Assembly (NCBI GenBank): GCA_905202595.1
Contig: CAJKSP010000014.1
Coordinates: forward strand, 1 to 48,002
DNA: 48,002 bases
Origin: an uncultured Sutterella sp.
GTDB lineage: Bacteria; Pseudomonadota; Gammaproteobacteria; Burkholderiales; Burkholderiaceae_F
Direction: 5' to 3'
Under the pieces are notes generated by a model. That model did not search any database. It was not told the origin of the DNA and worked only from the letters and a program-made list of their open reading frames with translations. A program made the translations under genes and the position numbers. Below, piece by piece: positions 25,807 to 35,184 of the stretch; position 1 is the stretch's first letter, and every line of letters begins with the position of its first letter.

Positions 25807-27069
25807 TCATGCAATGGCTTCGGCGAGCGGGCGGTTTTCCAGCGCGCAGGCGGCGGCGGCGATGATGAAGCGCGCGACGGCCGCCTTGTCGGCTGGTCCG
25901 AAGGAGACTTCTTCGGCAGCGCTTATAAGCCGCACCGCGTTTTCGCCGCTTTCAAGCGCGAGGCGCGCATCGTTTGCGCAGATGAAGGCGGCGCCTTTGC
26001 GAAGGCGCTTTTCGCGTCCGAGAGCGGCAAGCGCCTCGCCCTCTTCGCATTCGGCTGCAAAGCCGATGGTGAGGGGGCGGCCGCCCGAGCGGGCGGCTAT
26101 AGCCGAGGCTTCGCGAAGAATGTCGGGATTTTCCGTCCATTCCAGGTCGGCAAGCGGATTGGCGCCGGGCGCCTTCTTGAGTTTGCCCGCCGTTTCGGCG
26201 GCAGGGCGCCAGTCGGCGACTGCTGCAACGGCAAAGAAGAGGTCTGCGGGCTTGGCGGCCAGAGCGGCTGCAACGGCGTCAAGCATGCTTCTTGCACTGA
26301 TCGTGCGGATGCATTCGACGCCTGCTGGCGGGGTGAGCGCCGTCGGGCCGGAAATCAGCGTCACGTCGGCGCCCGCATCGCGCGCGGCGCGCGCGATGGC
26401 ATAGCCCTGACGGCCGCTTGAGCGGTTGGTGAGGCCGCGCACGCTGTCGATCGCCTCATAGGTCGGGCCGGCCGTGACGACGACGCGCCGTCCGGCAAGC
26501 AGCTTCGGTGCAAAGAATCCTTGCAGCCGGTCGAGAATTTCAGCGGGTTCGGACATGCGGCCGGCGCCGGCGTCGCCGCAGGCTTGGAAGCCTTCGGCCG
26601 GTCCGATGAAGGTGCAGCCGTCGGCGGCCAGCGCGGCGACGTTGCGCACCGTTGCCGGGTTGCGCCACATCCGCACATTCATGGCAGGGATGAAGACGAC
26701 GGGCGTGCGGCGTGCGCAGATGAGCGTGCTCACGAGATCGTCGGCAATGCCGTGCGCGGCTTTGGCCAGAATGTTGGCCGTCGCAGGGAGCACGATCATG
26801 AGGTCGCTCTGCCGCGTGAGCTCAATGTGGGGAATCGGACCGCCGGGGCCCGGCGCCCATTCGGTCACGGCAACCGGCCGGCCGGAGAGCGTTTCAAAGG
26901 TGAGGCGGCTCACGAAGGCTTCGGCACTGGCCGTCATGGCGACCTGCACCGAAGCGCCGGCCTTGATGAGGCCGCGCACGACTTCGCAGGCTTTGTAGAC
27001 GGCAATGCCGCCAGTGATGCAGACAAGAATGCGGCGGCCGGCCAGGCCGGCGGCGTCAGGAATGGACAT
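25807..27069 (-). CDS. coaBC: Bifunctional CoaBC (phosphopantothenoylcysteine synthetase/decarboxylase)
   Basis: Catalyses two consecutive coenzyme A synthesis steps: CTP-dependent joining of cysteine to phosphopantothenate, then FMN-dependent decarboxylation. It has 420 residues. The N-terminal CoaC flavoprotein half has CITGGIAVYKACE, the PAMNVRMW motif and the catalytic-loop ACGDAGAGRM. The CoaB half begins with VVTAGPTYEAIDSVRGLTN and contains SSGRQGYAIA and the KKAPGANPLADLEW segment. The frame is open upstream, but ATG 27069 (MSIPDAAGLAGRRI) fits the family and has GGAG about 10 bases before it. A terminator lies between lspA and this gene, so it probably has its own promoter. Confidence 0.95.
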   Translation of the reverse strand: MSIPDAAGLAGRRILVCITGGIAVYKACEVVRGLIKAGASVQVAMTASAEAFVSRLTFETLSGRPVAVTEWAPGPGGPIPHIELTRQSDLMIVLPATANILAKAAHGIADDLVSTLICARRTPVVFIPAMNVRMWRNPATVRNVAALAADGCTFIGPAEGFQACGDAGAGRMSEPAEILDRLQGFFAPKLLAGRRVVVTAGPTYEAIDSVRGLTNRSSGRQGYAIARAARDAGADVTLISGPTALTPPAGVECIRTISARSMLDAVAAALAAKPADLFFAVAAVADWRPAAETAGKLKKAPGANPLADLEWTENPDILREASAIAARSGGRPLTIGFAAECEEGEALAALGREKRLRKGAAFICANDARLALESGENAVRLISAAEEVSFGPADKAAVARFIIAAAACALENRPLAEAIA

Positions 27070-27208
27070 GGTCTTAGGGCTCCGAAGAGGAGAGCGGGCA
27101 GAAGCGAAAAAAAGGCTGAGCTGCCAGCCATGCTTCATGCGCGGGCAAGCCTCCATGCTATGGCATTTAGGCGGTCGGCGCCGCGCCAAGCATGGCGGAC
27201 GGCGCATG

Positions 27209-27247
27209 AAAAAAGGCCGCTTTCGTCCGTCAGAACGAAAGCGGCCT
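27209..27247 (-). terminator. Intrinsic terminator after lspA
   Basis: On the minus strand a perfect 13-bp stem (27247-27235 with 27226-27214) is followed by T residues (A residues 27209-27214 on the plus strand). Confidence 0.85.
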
Positions 27248-27270
27248 GCAGAAGCCGTCGATGATGCGGC

Positions 27271-27858
27271 CTACGAATCGCGGGAGACGCCTCGAAGCTC
27301 GTCGATCACAATCCCAACAGCGCCGGCGCAGATCGCAATGTCTGCGACATTGAAGGCCGGCCAGTGCCAGCCCTGCCAGTAGAGGTCGATGAAGTCGACG
27401 ACGTAGCCCGAGAGGCTTCGGTCAAGGAAGTTGCCCAGAGCGCCCGCAGCGATGAGCGTCAGCGCGAGGCTGAAGAGCCGCCTGTCGCTGTGCTTCCAGA
27501 GGAGGCGCAGCACGGCGGCGATGACGCCGAGCGCAATGAGCGAGAAGAGCCACGTCTGCCAGCCGCTGGCGCCGGCGAGGAACGAAAACGCAGCTCCTCG
27601 GTTGTGGGCGAGCACGAAATTGAACCCTGGGCAGACGGGAATGACGTCGCCCGGGTCCATCGAATGCTCGAAGTAGAACTTCGTCCCTTGATCGAGGATC
27701 ACGATAAGGGCGCCGAGCAGGAGCCAAAGCGAGAAGCCGAGAGGAGATCCTCCGGCTGCCCGCCGGCTCTGCGGGCGCCCGCCCGAGCGCGCGCCTTCCG
27801 CCGCTGCGCGGCGGGAGGCGGCGGTGCCGGAGGCGCGGCGTTCGCGCGGCGCAGCCAT
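27271..27858 (-). CDS. lspA: Lipoprotein signal peptidase (signal peptidase II)
   Basis: Inner-membrane aspartyl protease that removes the signal peptide of prolipoproteins after diacylglyceryl transfer. Four membrane segments are visible (about 41-56, 98-120, 127-142 and 170-186). Catalytic aspartates are Asp155 in GYVVDFI and Asp173 in FNVAD; LDQGTK and AHNRGAAFSFL are also conserved. At 195 residues it is longer than usual because of a 38-residue Ala/Arg/Gly-rich cytosolic extension. An internal start would fit the family length, but no ATG lies between 1 and the first helix. It follows ileS by 12 bases and would process the lipoprotein at 16.3-17.5 kb. Confidence 0.94.
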   Translation of the reverse strand: MAAPRERRASGTAASRRAAAEGARSGGRPQSRRAAGGSPLGFSLWLLLGALIVILDQGTKFYFEHSMDPGDVIPVCPGFNFVLAHNRGAAFSFLAGASGWQTWLFSLIALGVIAAVLRLLWKHSDRRLFSLALTLIAAGALGNFLDRSLSGYVVDFIDLYWQGWHWPAFNVADIAICAGAVGIVIDELRGVSRDS

Positions 27859-27870
27859 GGCGGGCTCCGA

Positions 27871-30738
27871 TCAGGCGAAGAGGCGCTTTTCGCCTGCGCC
27901 GAAGAGATTCGACGCGCAGCGCGCGCAGAGGCCCAGATGCGCCGGATCTGCATCAACGCTCGAGACGTAGTGCCAGCAGCGCAGGCACTTCTTCTCAGCC
28001 GAGGGCTTGAGCGAGATGTGCGTTTCGCCGTCTTCGCTCTTCTTGAGCGAAATGCCGCTCATGATCATCACGAAGCGAAGCTCGTCGCCGAGCGAGGCGA
28101 GATCGTCGTAGAGATCCGCCGGGACGGCGAGTTCGCCCACTGCCTGCAGCGAGCTGCCGATCTTGCCGGCCGTGCGCAGGTCTTCGATGGCCTTCTGCAC
28201 GTCGCCGCGCACCTTGCGGATGCGCTCCCACTTCGCGAGAAGCGCCGCCGCGTCCTTCACTTCGGGCAGCGGCTCGAAGCGCTCGGTGAAGATCGTCTCG
28301 CTTTCGTTGGGCGAGAAGATCGCAAACGCTTCTTCAGCCGTGAAGGAGAGGATCGGCGCCATGAGGCGCAGGAAGGTCTTCGTGATGTACCAAAGGGCGG
28401 TCTGCGCCGAGCGGCGCGCCTTGCTCGCAGGCGCCGTCGTGTAGAGGCGGTCCTTCAGCACGTCGAGGTAGAAGCTGCCGAGGTCGGTCGAGGCATAGGT
28501 CTGCAGCAGCGTCACCACATTGTGGAAGCTGCAGTTCTTGTACTCGACGAGGACCTTGTCTTCGAGCTGCTGCGCATAGGCGAGCGCCCAGCGGTCGAGC
28601 TCGAGCATCTCTTCGACAGGCACCGCATCCTTCGCGATCGAGAAGTCGGAGGTGTTGGCGAGCAGGAAGCGCAGCGTGTTGCGCAGGCGCCGATAGCTCT
28701 CTACCACGCGCTTCAGGATGTTCGGGCCGATGCGCAGCTCGCCCGAGTAGTCGGTCGACGCCACCCAGAGGCGGAGGATTTCAGCGCCGAATTTGTCGCT
28801 GATCTCCTGCGGACGGACGACGTTGCCGACGGACTTCGACATCTTGAGGCCCTTTTCGTCGACGCAGAAGCCGTGCGTGAGGAGCTGGTCGTAAGGCGGA
28901 CGGCCGTCGAGCATCGTGCCGATGAGCAGCGACGAATGGAACCAGCCGCGGTGCTGGTCCGAGCCTTCGAGGTAGAGGTCGGCCGGGAACTTGAGCAGAT
29001 CCTTGTGCGAGCCGCGCATGACGGTGTAGTGCGTCGAGCCCGAGTCGAACCACACGTCGAGCACGTCGGTCGACTTGTCGTAGTCCTTGGCGTCTTCGCC
29101 GATGAAGTCTTCGGCTTTGGCGCGGGACCAGGCTTCAATGCCGCCCTTGGCGACGAGCGCCGAGACCTTCTTCATGATCTCGATCGTGTCGGGATGCAGC
29201 TCGCCCGTCTTCTTATTGAGGAAGAAGGGCAGCGGCACGCCCCAGTTGCGCTGGCGCGAGATGCACCAGTCGGGACGGTTCTCGATCATCGAGTAGAGGC
29301 GGTTGATGCCCCACTCGGGGAAGAACTTCGTGCGCTTCACGCCTTCGAGCGCCGCTTCGCGGAGCGTCTTGGGCTGAGCAGGCAGGCCGAGCACGGACTT
29401 GGTGTCCTCATCGGGCGCATCCATGCGGATGAACCACTGCGAAGTCGCGCGGTAGATAAGCGGCGTCTTGTGGCGCCAGCAGTGCATGTAGCTATGAACC
29501 ATCTCGCCGTGCGAGAGGAGGTTGCCGGCAACGGTGAGCGCGTCGCAGATCTTCTTGGCGGCCGCCCAGACATTGAGGCCGCCGAAGAGCGGCAGGCTGG
29601 CGTCGTAGGTGCCGTCGCCCTGCACGGGGGTGAGGATCTCTTCGTTCGTCATGCCGTTCTTCTTGCAGCTCACGAAGTCGTCCATGCCGTAGGCAGGCGC
29701 CGAGTGCACGATGCCCGTGCCGGCCGTCGAGTCGACGTAGTCGGCGATGTAGACCGGGGACATGCGCTTGTAGCCCGGATCGAGATCGGCAAGCGGATGC
29801 CAGAAGCGGATATGGTCGAACGCCGCGCCCTTGGCTTCGGCAACGGACTTGCCTTCCATGTTCCAGCGCTTGAGCGCGGCCTCTTCAAGGGCCTTGGCGA
29901 CGATGAAGTCGCGGTCGGCCGTCTCGACGAGGACGTAGTCGAGCTCGGGATGCATGTTGAGCGCCTGGTTGGCCGGAATGGTCCAGGGCGTCGTGGTCCA
30001 GATGACGGCGAAGACAGGCTTCTCGAGCTTCACGCCGAAGATCTTTTCGACCTTCTCGCGGTCTTCGTCGACGAGGCGGAACGCCACGTCGATCGTGTGG
30101 CTCTTGTGGTCCTTGTATTCGACTTCGGCTTCGGCGAGCGAGCTCTGGCAGTCGAAGCACCAGTAGACGGGCTTGAGGCCGCGGTAGACATAGCCCTTTT
30201 CCACTACCTGGCGTAGCGCGTCAATTTCAGCGGCTTCCGTGTCGAAGCGCAGCGTGCGGTAGGGGTTGTCCCAGAAGGCGAGGACGCCGAGGCGCTTGAA
30301 GTCCTTGAGCTGCAGCTCGCTCTGCTCCATGGCGTAGGCGCGGCAGAGGCGCTGCATTTCATCAGCAGGCAGATTCTTGCCGTGAAGCTTTTCAATCTGC
30401 GCTTCAATCGGCAGGCCGTGGCAGTCCCAGCCCGGCACGTACGGAGCCTGATAGCCCTCGAGCGTCTTTTCCTTGCAGATGATGTCCTTGAGGATCTTGT
30501 TGATCGCGTGGCCCACGTGGATGGCGCCGTTGGCGTAGGGAGGGCCGTCGTGCAGCACGAACTTCTTCGCGTCGCGCCGCGCGTCGATGATGCGCTGATA
30601 GATGTGCTTTTCATCCCATTCGCGAATCCACTCAGGCTCGCGCTTCGGGAGGTTGCCGCGCATCGGGAAGGGGGTATCCGGCAGATTGAGCGGATACTTC
30701 TTAGCGGCCTGCTCGGCCGAATCGGCTTCTTTTGCCAT
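27871..30738 (-). CDS. ileS: Isoleucyl-tRNA synthetase
   Basis: Class I synthetase with editing activity that charges tRNA-Ile. It has 955 residues (E. coli 938). The HIGH-type motif is HVGH at 74-77 (ANGAIHVGHAINK), KMSKS is GLKMSKSVGN near residue 630, and a CP1 editing domain lies between. The C-terminal zinc site has CLRCW and CARC pairs near 920-945. ATG 30738 is chosen because AGGAGA precedes it and MAKEADSAEQ matches a typical start; the open frame extends 22 codons further upstream. It is the middle gene of ribF-ileS-lspA. Confidence 0.97.
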   Translation of the reverse strand: MAKEADSAEQAAKKYPLNLPDTPFPMRGNLPKREPEWIREWDEKHIYQRIIDARRDAKKFVLHDGPPYANGAIHVGHAINKILKDIICKEKTLEGYQAPYVPGWDCHGLPIEAQIEKLHGKNLPADEMQRLCRAYAMEQSELQLKDFKRLGVLAFWDNPYRTLRFDTEAAEIDALRQVVEKGYVYRGLKPVYWCFDCQSSLAEAEVEYKDHKSHTIDVAFRLVDEDREKVEKIFGVKLEKPVFAVIWTTTPWTIPANQALNMHPELDYVLVETADRDFIVAKALEEAALKRWNMEGKSVAEAKGAAFDHIRFWHPLADLDPGYKRMSPVYIADYVDSTAGTGIVHSAPAYGMDDFVSCKKNGMTNEEILTPVQGDGTYDASLPLFGGLNVWAAAKKICDALTVAGNLLSHGEMVHSYMHCWRHKTPLIYRATSQWFIRMDAPDEDTKSVLGLPAQPKTLREAALEGVKRTKFFPEWGINRLYSMIENRPDWCISRQRNWGVPLPFFLNKKTGELHPDTIEIMKKVSALVAKGGIEAWSRAKAEDFIGEDAKDYDKSTDVLDVWFDSGSTHYTVMRGSHKDLLKFPADLYLEGSDQHRGWFHSSLLIGTMLDGRPPYDQLLTHGFCVDEKGLKMSKSVGNVVRPQEISDKFGAEILRLWVASTDYSGELRIGPNILKRVVESYRRLRNTLRFLLANTSDFSIAKDAVPVEEMLELDRWALAYAQQLEDKVLVEYKNCSFHNVVTLLQTYASTDLGSFYLDVLKDRLYTTAPASKARRSAQTALWYITKTFLRLMAPILSFTAEEAFAIFSPNESETIFTERFEPLPEVKDAAALLAKWERIRKVRGDVQKAIEDLRTAGKIGSSLQAVGELAVPADLYDDLASLGDELRFVMIMSGISLKKSEDGETHISLKPSAEKKCLRCWHYVSSVDADPAHLGLCARCASNLFGAGEKRLFA

Positions 30739-30908
30739 GCTGTCTCCTGGCCCCCTCGGGCTCTTCAGGTCGGTCCGCCGCAGCTTGGCTGCAGAAGGCG
30801 GCAAGCGAAGCGCGCTTTCTGCGGCGGCGGACCCGGGTTTTCCGTGCTTTCAAATGGATGATGTCTTCCAGGCGCTCGTCGATGGAGCGCCGCTGCTTGC
30901 CTCGGGCG
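30739..30908. other. ribF-ileS spacer
   Basis: 170 bases on the ribF-ileS strand with no supported gene, clear promoter or T-rich terminator. The two genes are probably co-transcribed. Confidence 0.3.
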
Positions 30909-31883
30909 TCATATCCCGGGGAATATCAGCTCCGTTTCCGCGGGCAGGTGCCCGAGGATCTGACGCGCACGGTCGGCGTCATGCTGTATGGCGGCCTGCA
31001 GCTCAGCGAGGCCGCTGAATTTCTTCTCGTCTCGAATCTTCTCGAAGAAGTAGACCGTAATGGGGCGGCCGTAGGCATTGCCCTTCCAGTCGAAGACATG
31101 CGTTTCAAGCAGCCAGCGTCCGGCGCTCGTCACAGTGGGCTTGACGCCGAGCGAGGCGACGCCGTCGCGCACTGCGCTGCCGAGGCCGCTGATCTTGACG
31201 GCGAAGACGCCGGTGACGGCCGGTTTGGCGTGGCTGCCCGGCAGAATGGGCGCGAGATTGAGCGTCGGGTAGCCGAGCGTGCGGCCGAGCTCGGCGCCGT
31301 GAATGACGCGGCCCGACATGGCGTAGCGGCGGCCGAGCATGCGTCCCGCTTCATAAAGGTCGCCCTTGGAGAGCGCTTCGCGAATGCGCGAGGAGCTGAC
31401 CTTGGCGCCTGCATGCAGCAGGATCGGCGCGGGTGCGGTTTCAAAGCCGTACTGCCGCCCGAGCTCGGCAAGGCGGCTGACGTCGCCTGTGCGGTCGCTG
31501 CCGAAGCGGAAGTCTTCGCCTACGGTCACCCAGCGCGCATCGAGGCCTTTGACGAGCGTGTCCGCCACGAATTCCTCCGCCGTCTGAGCGGCGATCCGGC
31601 GGTTGAACGGCAGAATGTAGATCCGCTCGATGCCGCAGGCCAGGATCTGCGTCACTTTGTCGCAGAGCGTGGAAATGCGCGGCAGCGGCTCGGCGCCGCC
31701 GAGCACTTCCCGCGGATGCGGCTCGAAGGTGACGACCGACGGCATCAGCCCGCGGTCGGCGGCTGCTTGCGCAACGCCGCGAAGGAGCGCCTGATGTCCG
31801 AGGTGCACGCCGTCGAAGTTGCCGATGGCAATGGCAGACGGAAGTCGCATCAAAGGATGAGGCAGGCCGCGGAAGACGTGCAT
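30909..31883 (-). CDS. ribF: Bifunctional riboflavin kinase / FAD synthetase
   Basis: Converts riboflavin to FMN and then FAD. It has 324 residues. The N-terminal FAD synthetase domain has AIGNFDGVHLGHQALL (about 18-33), TFEPHPREVL and the ISSTRIR-type KVSSSRIREAL. The C-terminal kinase domain has the GRVIHGAELGRTLGYPTLNL signature and ends with LETHVFDW and the ITVYFFEKIRDEKKF barrel segment. ATG 31883 is used; an internal Met12 (MRLPSAIAIGNFDG) is an alternative start nearer the family norm. It heads the ribF-ileS-lspA group, and a TATAAT lies about 70 bases upstream. Confidence 0.95.
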   Translation of the reverse strand: MHVFRGLPHPLMRLPSAIAIGNFDGVHLGHQALLRGVAQAAADRGLMPSVVTFEPHPREVLGGAEPLPRISTLCDKVTQILACGIERIYILPFNRRIAAQTAEEFVADTLVKGLDARWVTVGEDFRFGSDRTGDVSRLAELGRQYGFETAPAPILLHAGAKVSSSRIREALSKGDLYEAGRMLGRRYAMSGRVIHGAELGRTLGYPTLNLAPILPGSHAKPAVTGVFAVKISGLGSAVRDGVASLGVKPTVTSAGRWLLETHVFDWKGNAYGRPITVYFFEKIRDEKKFSGLAELQAAIQHDADRARQILGHLPAETELIFPGI

Positions 31884-31954
31884 GGTTCGTGCTGGGTTGG
31901 ACGAGATGAATCGAAACGAGTTGGCCGCCTGAAAAAAGCGGCCGCAGGGAATCG

Positions 31955-31960
31955 ATTATA
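31955..31960 (-). promoter_or_regulatory. Perfect -10 hexamer for ribF
   Basis: The minus strand reads TATAAT about 72 bases before ATG 31883. No recognisable -35 is found 16-18 bases upstream, so the promoter may rely on the -10 or an activator. Confidence 0.4.
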
Positions 31961-32176
31961 GCGGCGGGGATATGCCCGCCTGCTTTCGCACCGGCTGATC
32001 GGTCGGTTTGAACGCTCTGCTTGACGCGCTTTCCTGCCGGATAGGCGAAACGCCTCAGAAGCGCCAGGAAGAGGGGGCGCCGGCCAGCCGGACGTTCTGC
32101 TCTCATAGAGGCTGCTTGGGCGCTGCGGCTCCTGACTTTCCGCCGGGTTCCGAGCCGTTTGCCGGCGGCCCTCGAG

Positions 32177-32182
32177 TACAAT
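32177..32182 (+). promoter_or_regulatory. -10 hexamer immediately before purN
   Basis: TACAAT ends only 9 bases before ATG 32192. Start of transcription would fall at or within two or three bases of the start codon, implying a leaderless or nearly leaderless mRNA. No -35 of quality is visible. Confidence 0.4.
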
Positions 32183-32191
32183 GGCGCGGCT

Positions 32192-32842
32192 ATGAAAAAC
32201 ATCGTCGTCCTCCTCTCCGGTCGAGGAAGCAACTTCGAGGCCATTCTTCGGAAGGCGCGCGAAGAAGACTGGGAAAAGAATGCGGGGCTGCGCATCGCCG
32301 CCGCCATCTCCAACCGACCCGGCGCTGCCGGCCTTGAGAAGGCCCGTGCGGCAGGCGTCGACGCCATTGCGGTGGACCATAAGGCCTACCCGACGCGCGA
32401 AGCCTTTGAAGCCGATCTCATCAAGGCGATCGAGCCCTACGATCCCGCTGTGATCGTGCTCGCCGGCTTCATGCGCATTTTGACCGAGGGCTTTGTTTCG
32501 CGCTTCGAAGGAAAGATCCTCAACATTCATCCGGCGCTTCTGCCGCTCTTCCCCGGACTTGACACGCACCGCCGCTGCATCGAGGCCGGCTGCCGCGTGC
32601 ACGGCGCCACGGTTCATTTCGTGTCGTCCGTTCTCGACGGCGGCGCGATCATCGGGCAGGCCGTCGTTCCGGTCCTTTCAAGCGATACGCCGGAGACGCT
32701 GGCTGCCCGGCTGCTGCCTTGGGAGCATACGGTTTATCCGCTCTGCGTCCGCGCTGTGGGCGAAGGGCGGGTGCGGCTCGAAAACGGCCGTGCGGTCATG
32801 GATGACGAAACGGCCCGCGAGCTGGCCGTGTTTGCCCGCTGA
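32192..32842 (+). CDS. purN: Phosphoribosylglycinamide formyltransferase PurN
   Basis: Transfers a formyl group from 10-formyl-THF to GAR in purine synthesis. It has 216 residues (E. coli 212). The phosphate-binding LLSGRGSNFEAIL sits at the N-terminus. The catalytic triad is Asn111, His113 (ILNIHPALLP) and Asp149 (VLDGG), and PGLDTHRRCIEAGCRVHGATVHFV is intact apart from minor changes. ATG 32192 is the canonical start, but no Shine-Dalgarno precedes it; a -10-like TACAAT lies just upstream. A 64-base gap separates it from the methyltransferase gene. Confidence 0.96.
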   Translation: MKNIVVLLSGRGSNFEAILRKAREEDWEKNAGLRIAAAISNRPGAAGLEKARAAGVDAIAVDHKAYPTREAFEADLIKAIEPYDPAVIVLAGFMRILTEGFVSRFEGKILNIHPALLPLFPGLDTHRRCIEAGCRVHGATVHFVSSVLDGGAIIGQAVVPVLSSDTPETLAARLLPWEHTVYPLCVRAVGEGRVRLENGRAVMDDETARELAVFAR

Positions 32843-32906
32843 CCGTCACTAGCCGGCAGCCGACGCTGCATGCCGCAGCAAAATTTTTCTCTACAGATCC
32901 AGATCC

Positions 32907-34379
32907 ATGTCTGAAACCCATCCTAAGCGCCGCGCTTTTGCGTTCCAGAAATCCAAGCCTCGCCGCCGCGAGGATGAACCGCGCCGCACCGAGCGGCAGC
33001 GCGCCGCCGACGCGCGCCATCGCGCCGAAAAGCAGGCGCTCGGCCGCGTGAAGGCGAGCGGCCCGAAGACGCCGGAGAAGCGCATGGCGCCGCAGGCGCC
33101 GGGGCGCACGCGCGTCACGACGATGATCGTTGACGAGCTGGCCCGCGCGCTGGCCGTGATTCTGAAGTTTGACGGTCCGGCCGATGTGCTGATGAAGCTC
33201 TTCTTCAAGAGCAATCCAAAGCTCGGCAGCCGAGACCGCGGCCTCATCGCGGAAGGCATCTACTATGCGCTGCGCCACTACGCAACGCTGCGCGCTGCCA
33301 TGCGACCGATTCATCCGGACCGCGCGCCGCGCCTCGCTGCGCTGGCGACGCTTGCGCGCCAGCATGGGCTTGAAGCCATTGCGCCGGCGGCGATCGGTCC
33401 TGAAGAGGGGCCTCTCAAGAGCGTTCTTGCCTTCCGCATCGAGGAAGCGCCCGCGCACGTGCAGGCGGAGCTGCCGCAGTGGCTCTACGACCTCATCGAG
33501 AAGCAGTATCCGGATCACGATGCGCTCTGCACGGCCATGCTTGAAGGCGCTTCGCTTGATCTTCGCGTCAACCTGCTCAAGGCGACGCGGGATCAGGTGC
33601 TCGAAGAGCTTAAGAAGAACGGCGTTGAGGCCTATCCCACGCCGCTCAGCCCCGACGGGGTGCGCCTGCCGACGAAGCCCGGCCTCACGCGCTGGCCGAT
33701 CTATCAGGACGGCTGGGTCGACGTGCAGGATGAAGGCAGCCAGCTCATCGCGCGCCTTCTCACGCCGCGGCGCCGCGAAATGATCTGCGACTTCTGCGCC
33801 GGCGCAGGCGGCAAGACGCTGGCTCTCGGCGCTCTCATGCGCTCTACGGGCTCGCTCTACGCCTTTGACGTCAACGAAAAGCGCCTCGCCGGCATGGGGC
33901 CGCGCATGCGCCGAGCCGGTCTGACGAATGTGCATCCGGCTGCCATCCGCAGCGAACAGGATCCGAAGGTTAAGCGCCTTCGCGGCAAGTTTGACCGCGT
34001 GCTGGTCGATGCGCCCTGCACAGGCACGGGAACGCTGCGCCGCAATCCGGATCTGAAGTGGCGCCTGTCGCCCGAGGAACTTGACCGCATCAACGCCATT
34101 CAGAAGAGCGTGCTCGAAAATGCGTCGAAGCTCGTGAAGTCGGGCGGCCGTCTGGTCTATGCAACGTGCTCGCTGCTTCGCCGCGAAAATCAGGACGTGG
34201 TGGAAGCCTTCCTCGCCGCGCATCCGGAATGGCATCTGGTTCCGGCAGCGGAAGCCTTTGAGCGGCAAGGGATCCATTTCGATCCGTCGCAGTGGGAGCG
34301 CTTCGGCGGCTACATGCAGCTGCTGCCGCACGTGAACAACACCGACGGCTTCTTTGCAGCGCTGCTGCAGCGCGACTGA
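32907..34379 (+). CDS. RsmB/NOP family RNA (cytosine-C5) methyltransferase
   Basis: SAM-dependent class I methyltransferase of the RsmB/RsmF/NOP group, which methylates C5 of cytosines in rRNA or tRNA. It has 490 residues: a strongly basic disordered N-terminus of about 70, a NusB-like/pre-barrel region, then a Rossmann domain with SAM loop ICDFCAGAGGKTLALG near 290. Motif IV DAPCTGTGTLRRNPD has Cys371, and motif VI YATCSLLRREN has the catalytic Cys421. The target cannot be told from sequence; in E. coli RsmB modifies C967 of 16S rRNA. It follows purN, a pairing I recall from other Burkholderiales. No clear ribosome site is seen before ATG 32907. Confidence 0.9.
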   Translation: MSETHPKRRAFAFQKSKPRRREDEPRRTERQRAADARHRAEKQALGRVKASGPKTPEKRMAPQAPGRTRVTTMIVDELARALAVILKFDGPADVLMKLFFKSNPKLGSRDRGLIAEGIYYALRHYATLRAAMRPIHPDRAPRLAALATLARQHGLEAIAPAAIGPEEGPLKSVLAFRIEEAPAHVQAELPQWLYDLIEKQYPDHDALCTAMLEGASLDLRVNLLKATRDQVLEELKKNGVEAYPTPLSPDGVRLPTKPGLTRWPIYQDGWVDVQDEGSQLIARLLTPRRREMICDFCAGAGGKTLALGALMRSTGSLYAFDVNEKRLAGMGPRMRRAGLTNVHPAAIRSEQDPKVKRLRGKFDRVLVDAPCTGTGTLRRNPDLKWRLSPEELDRINAIQKSVLENASKLVKSGGRLVYATCSLLRRENQDVVEAFLAAHPEWHLVPAAEAFERQGIHFDPSQWERFGGYMQLLPHVNNTDGFFAALLQRD

Positions 34380-34416
34380 GTCAGAGCTGCTCGGCAGAGT
34401 CCGAGGCGGACATAAG

Positions 34417-34456
34417 AAAAGCGGCGCATGCTTCATTCCAAGCATGCGCCGCTTTT
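34417..34456. terminator. Bidirectional terminator between the methyltransferase gene and ybaK
   Basis: A perfect 17-bp stem (34417-34433 with 34440-34456) has a six-base loop, with A residues on the left end and T residues on the right end. It serves the two convergent genes. Confidence 0.85.
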
Positions 34457-34495
34457 CGTTGCCGGCGCCTTCCGTGCGCCGGCTCAAGCGGCGGA

Positions 34496-34990
34496 TCAGT
34501 CCTTCGGAATGGCGCAGTTCACAGGCTTGGCGCCGAGAACGTCCGTGAGGACCTTCGGGTCGATGCCTACCTGATAGCCGCGGCGGCCGCCGTTGATGAA
34601 GATCTGCTCGAAGTCGAGAATCGTCGACTCAACGTAGACGGGCATCTTCTTCTTCGTGCCGAATGGGCTCGTGCCGCCGACGAAGTAGCCGGAATTGCGC
34701 TGCGCCTGCTCGGGCTTGCAGGGCGCGACGTGCTTCACGCCGATCTGGCGCGCGAGATTCTTCGTCGACACGTCGCAGTCGCCGTGCATGAGGATGACGA
34801 GCGGCTTGCCGGCTTCGTCCTCCATGATGAGGGTCTTCACGACGCGGTGCGGCTCGATGCCGCATTCGGCCGCGGCCTGCAGGGCGCCGCCGTGCTCGAC
34901 ATATTCATAGGAGCGCTCTTCAAAGGGAATCTTGTGCTGCTTGAGCCACTGCGTTGCAGGCGTCAGGCTTTGATGCTGGGACTTGGACAT
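34496..34990 (-). CDS. ybaK: Cys-tRNA(Pro)/Cys-tRNA deacylase YbaK
   Basis: YbaK/EbsC-type editing domain protein that hydrolyses Cys-tRNA(Pro) made in error by ProRS. It has 164 residues, the family norm. Characteristic segments are VVKTLIMEDEAGKPLVILMHGD, GGTSPFGTKKKMPVYVESTIL and the C-terminal INGGRRGYQVGIDP. It is probably monocistronic, bounded by a bidirectional terminator downstream and a 194-base gap to ispH upstream of which no promoter was clear. Confidence 0.93.
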   Translation of the reverse strand: MSKSQHQSLTPATQWLKQHKIPFEERSYEYVEHGGALQAAAECGIEPHRVVKTLIMEDEAGKPLVILMHGDCDVSTKNLARQIGVKHVAPCKPEQAQRNSGYFVGGTSPFGTKKKMPVYVESTILDFEQIFINGGRRGYQVGIDPKVLTDVLGAKPVNCAIPKD

Positions 34991-35184
34991 GATGGCCGGT
35001 CCTTCTTTTCGAAAAGGCTGAATTCAAGTCAATGAAGGGAACGGGCGCGCGGCGCGCGCCCTGAACGAAGACGAATTCTGCCTCAGCGGCCGAGGAGAGG
35101 CGCGGCGGCTGCAGCTGCGCCGCGCAGAGCTTTTGAGCGAGGATTACCTGCAGCGGCGCCTTTGCCCTAAGACGGCGCGCCGCA

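Larger units (their letters stand above)
31884..32191. other. Divergent intergenic region ribF/purN
   Basis: 308 bases between divergent genes with no supported gene. It holds the -10 candidates for both sides (separate entries) and a GGCCGC/GCGGCC hairpin (31923-31928 with 31938-31943) within the expected ribF leader. Confidence 0.4.
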
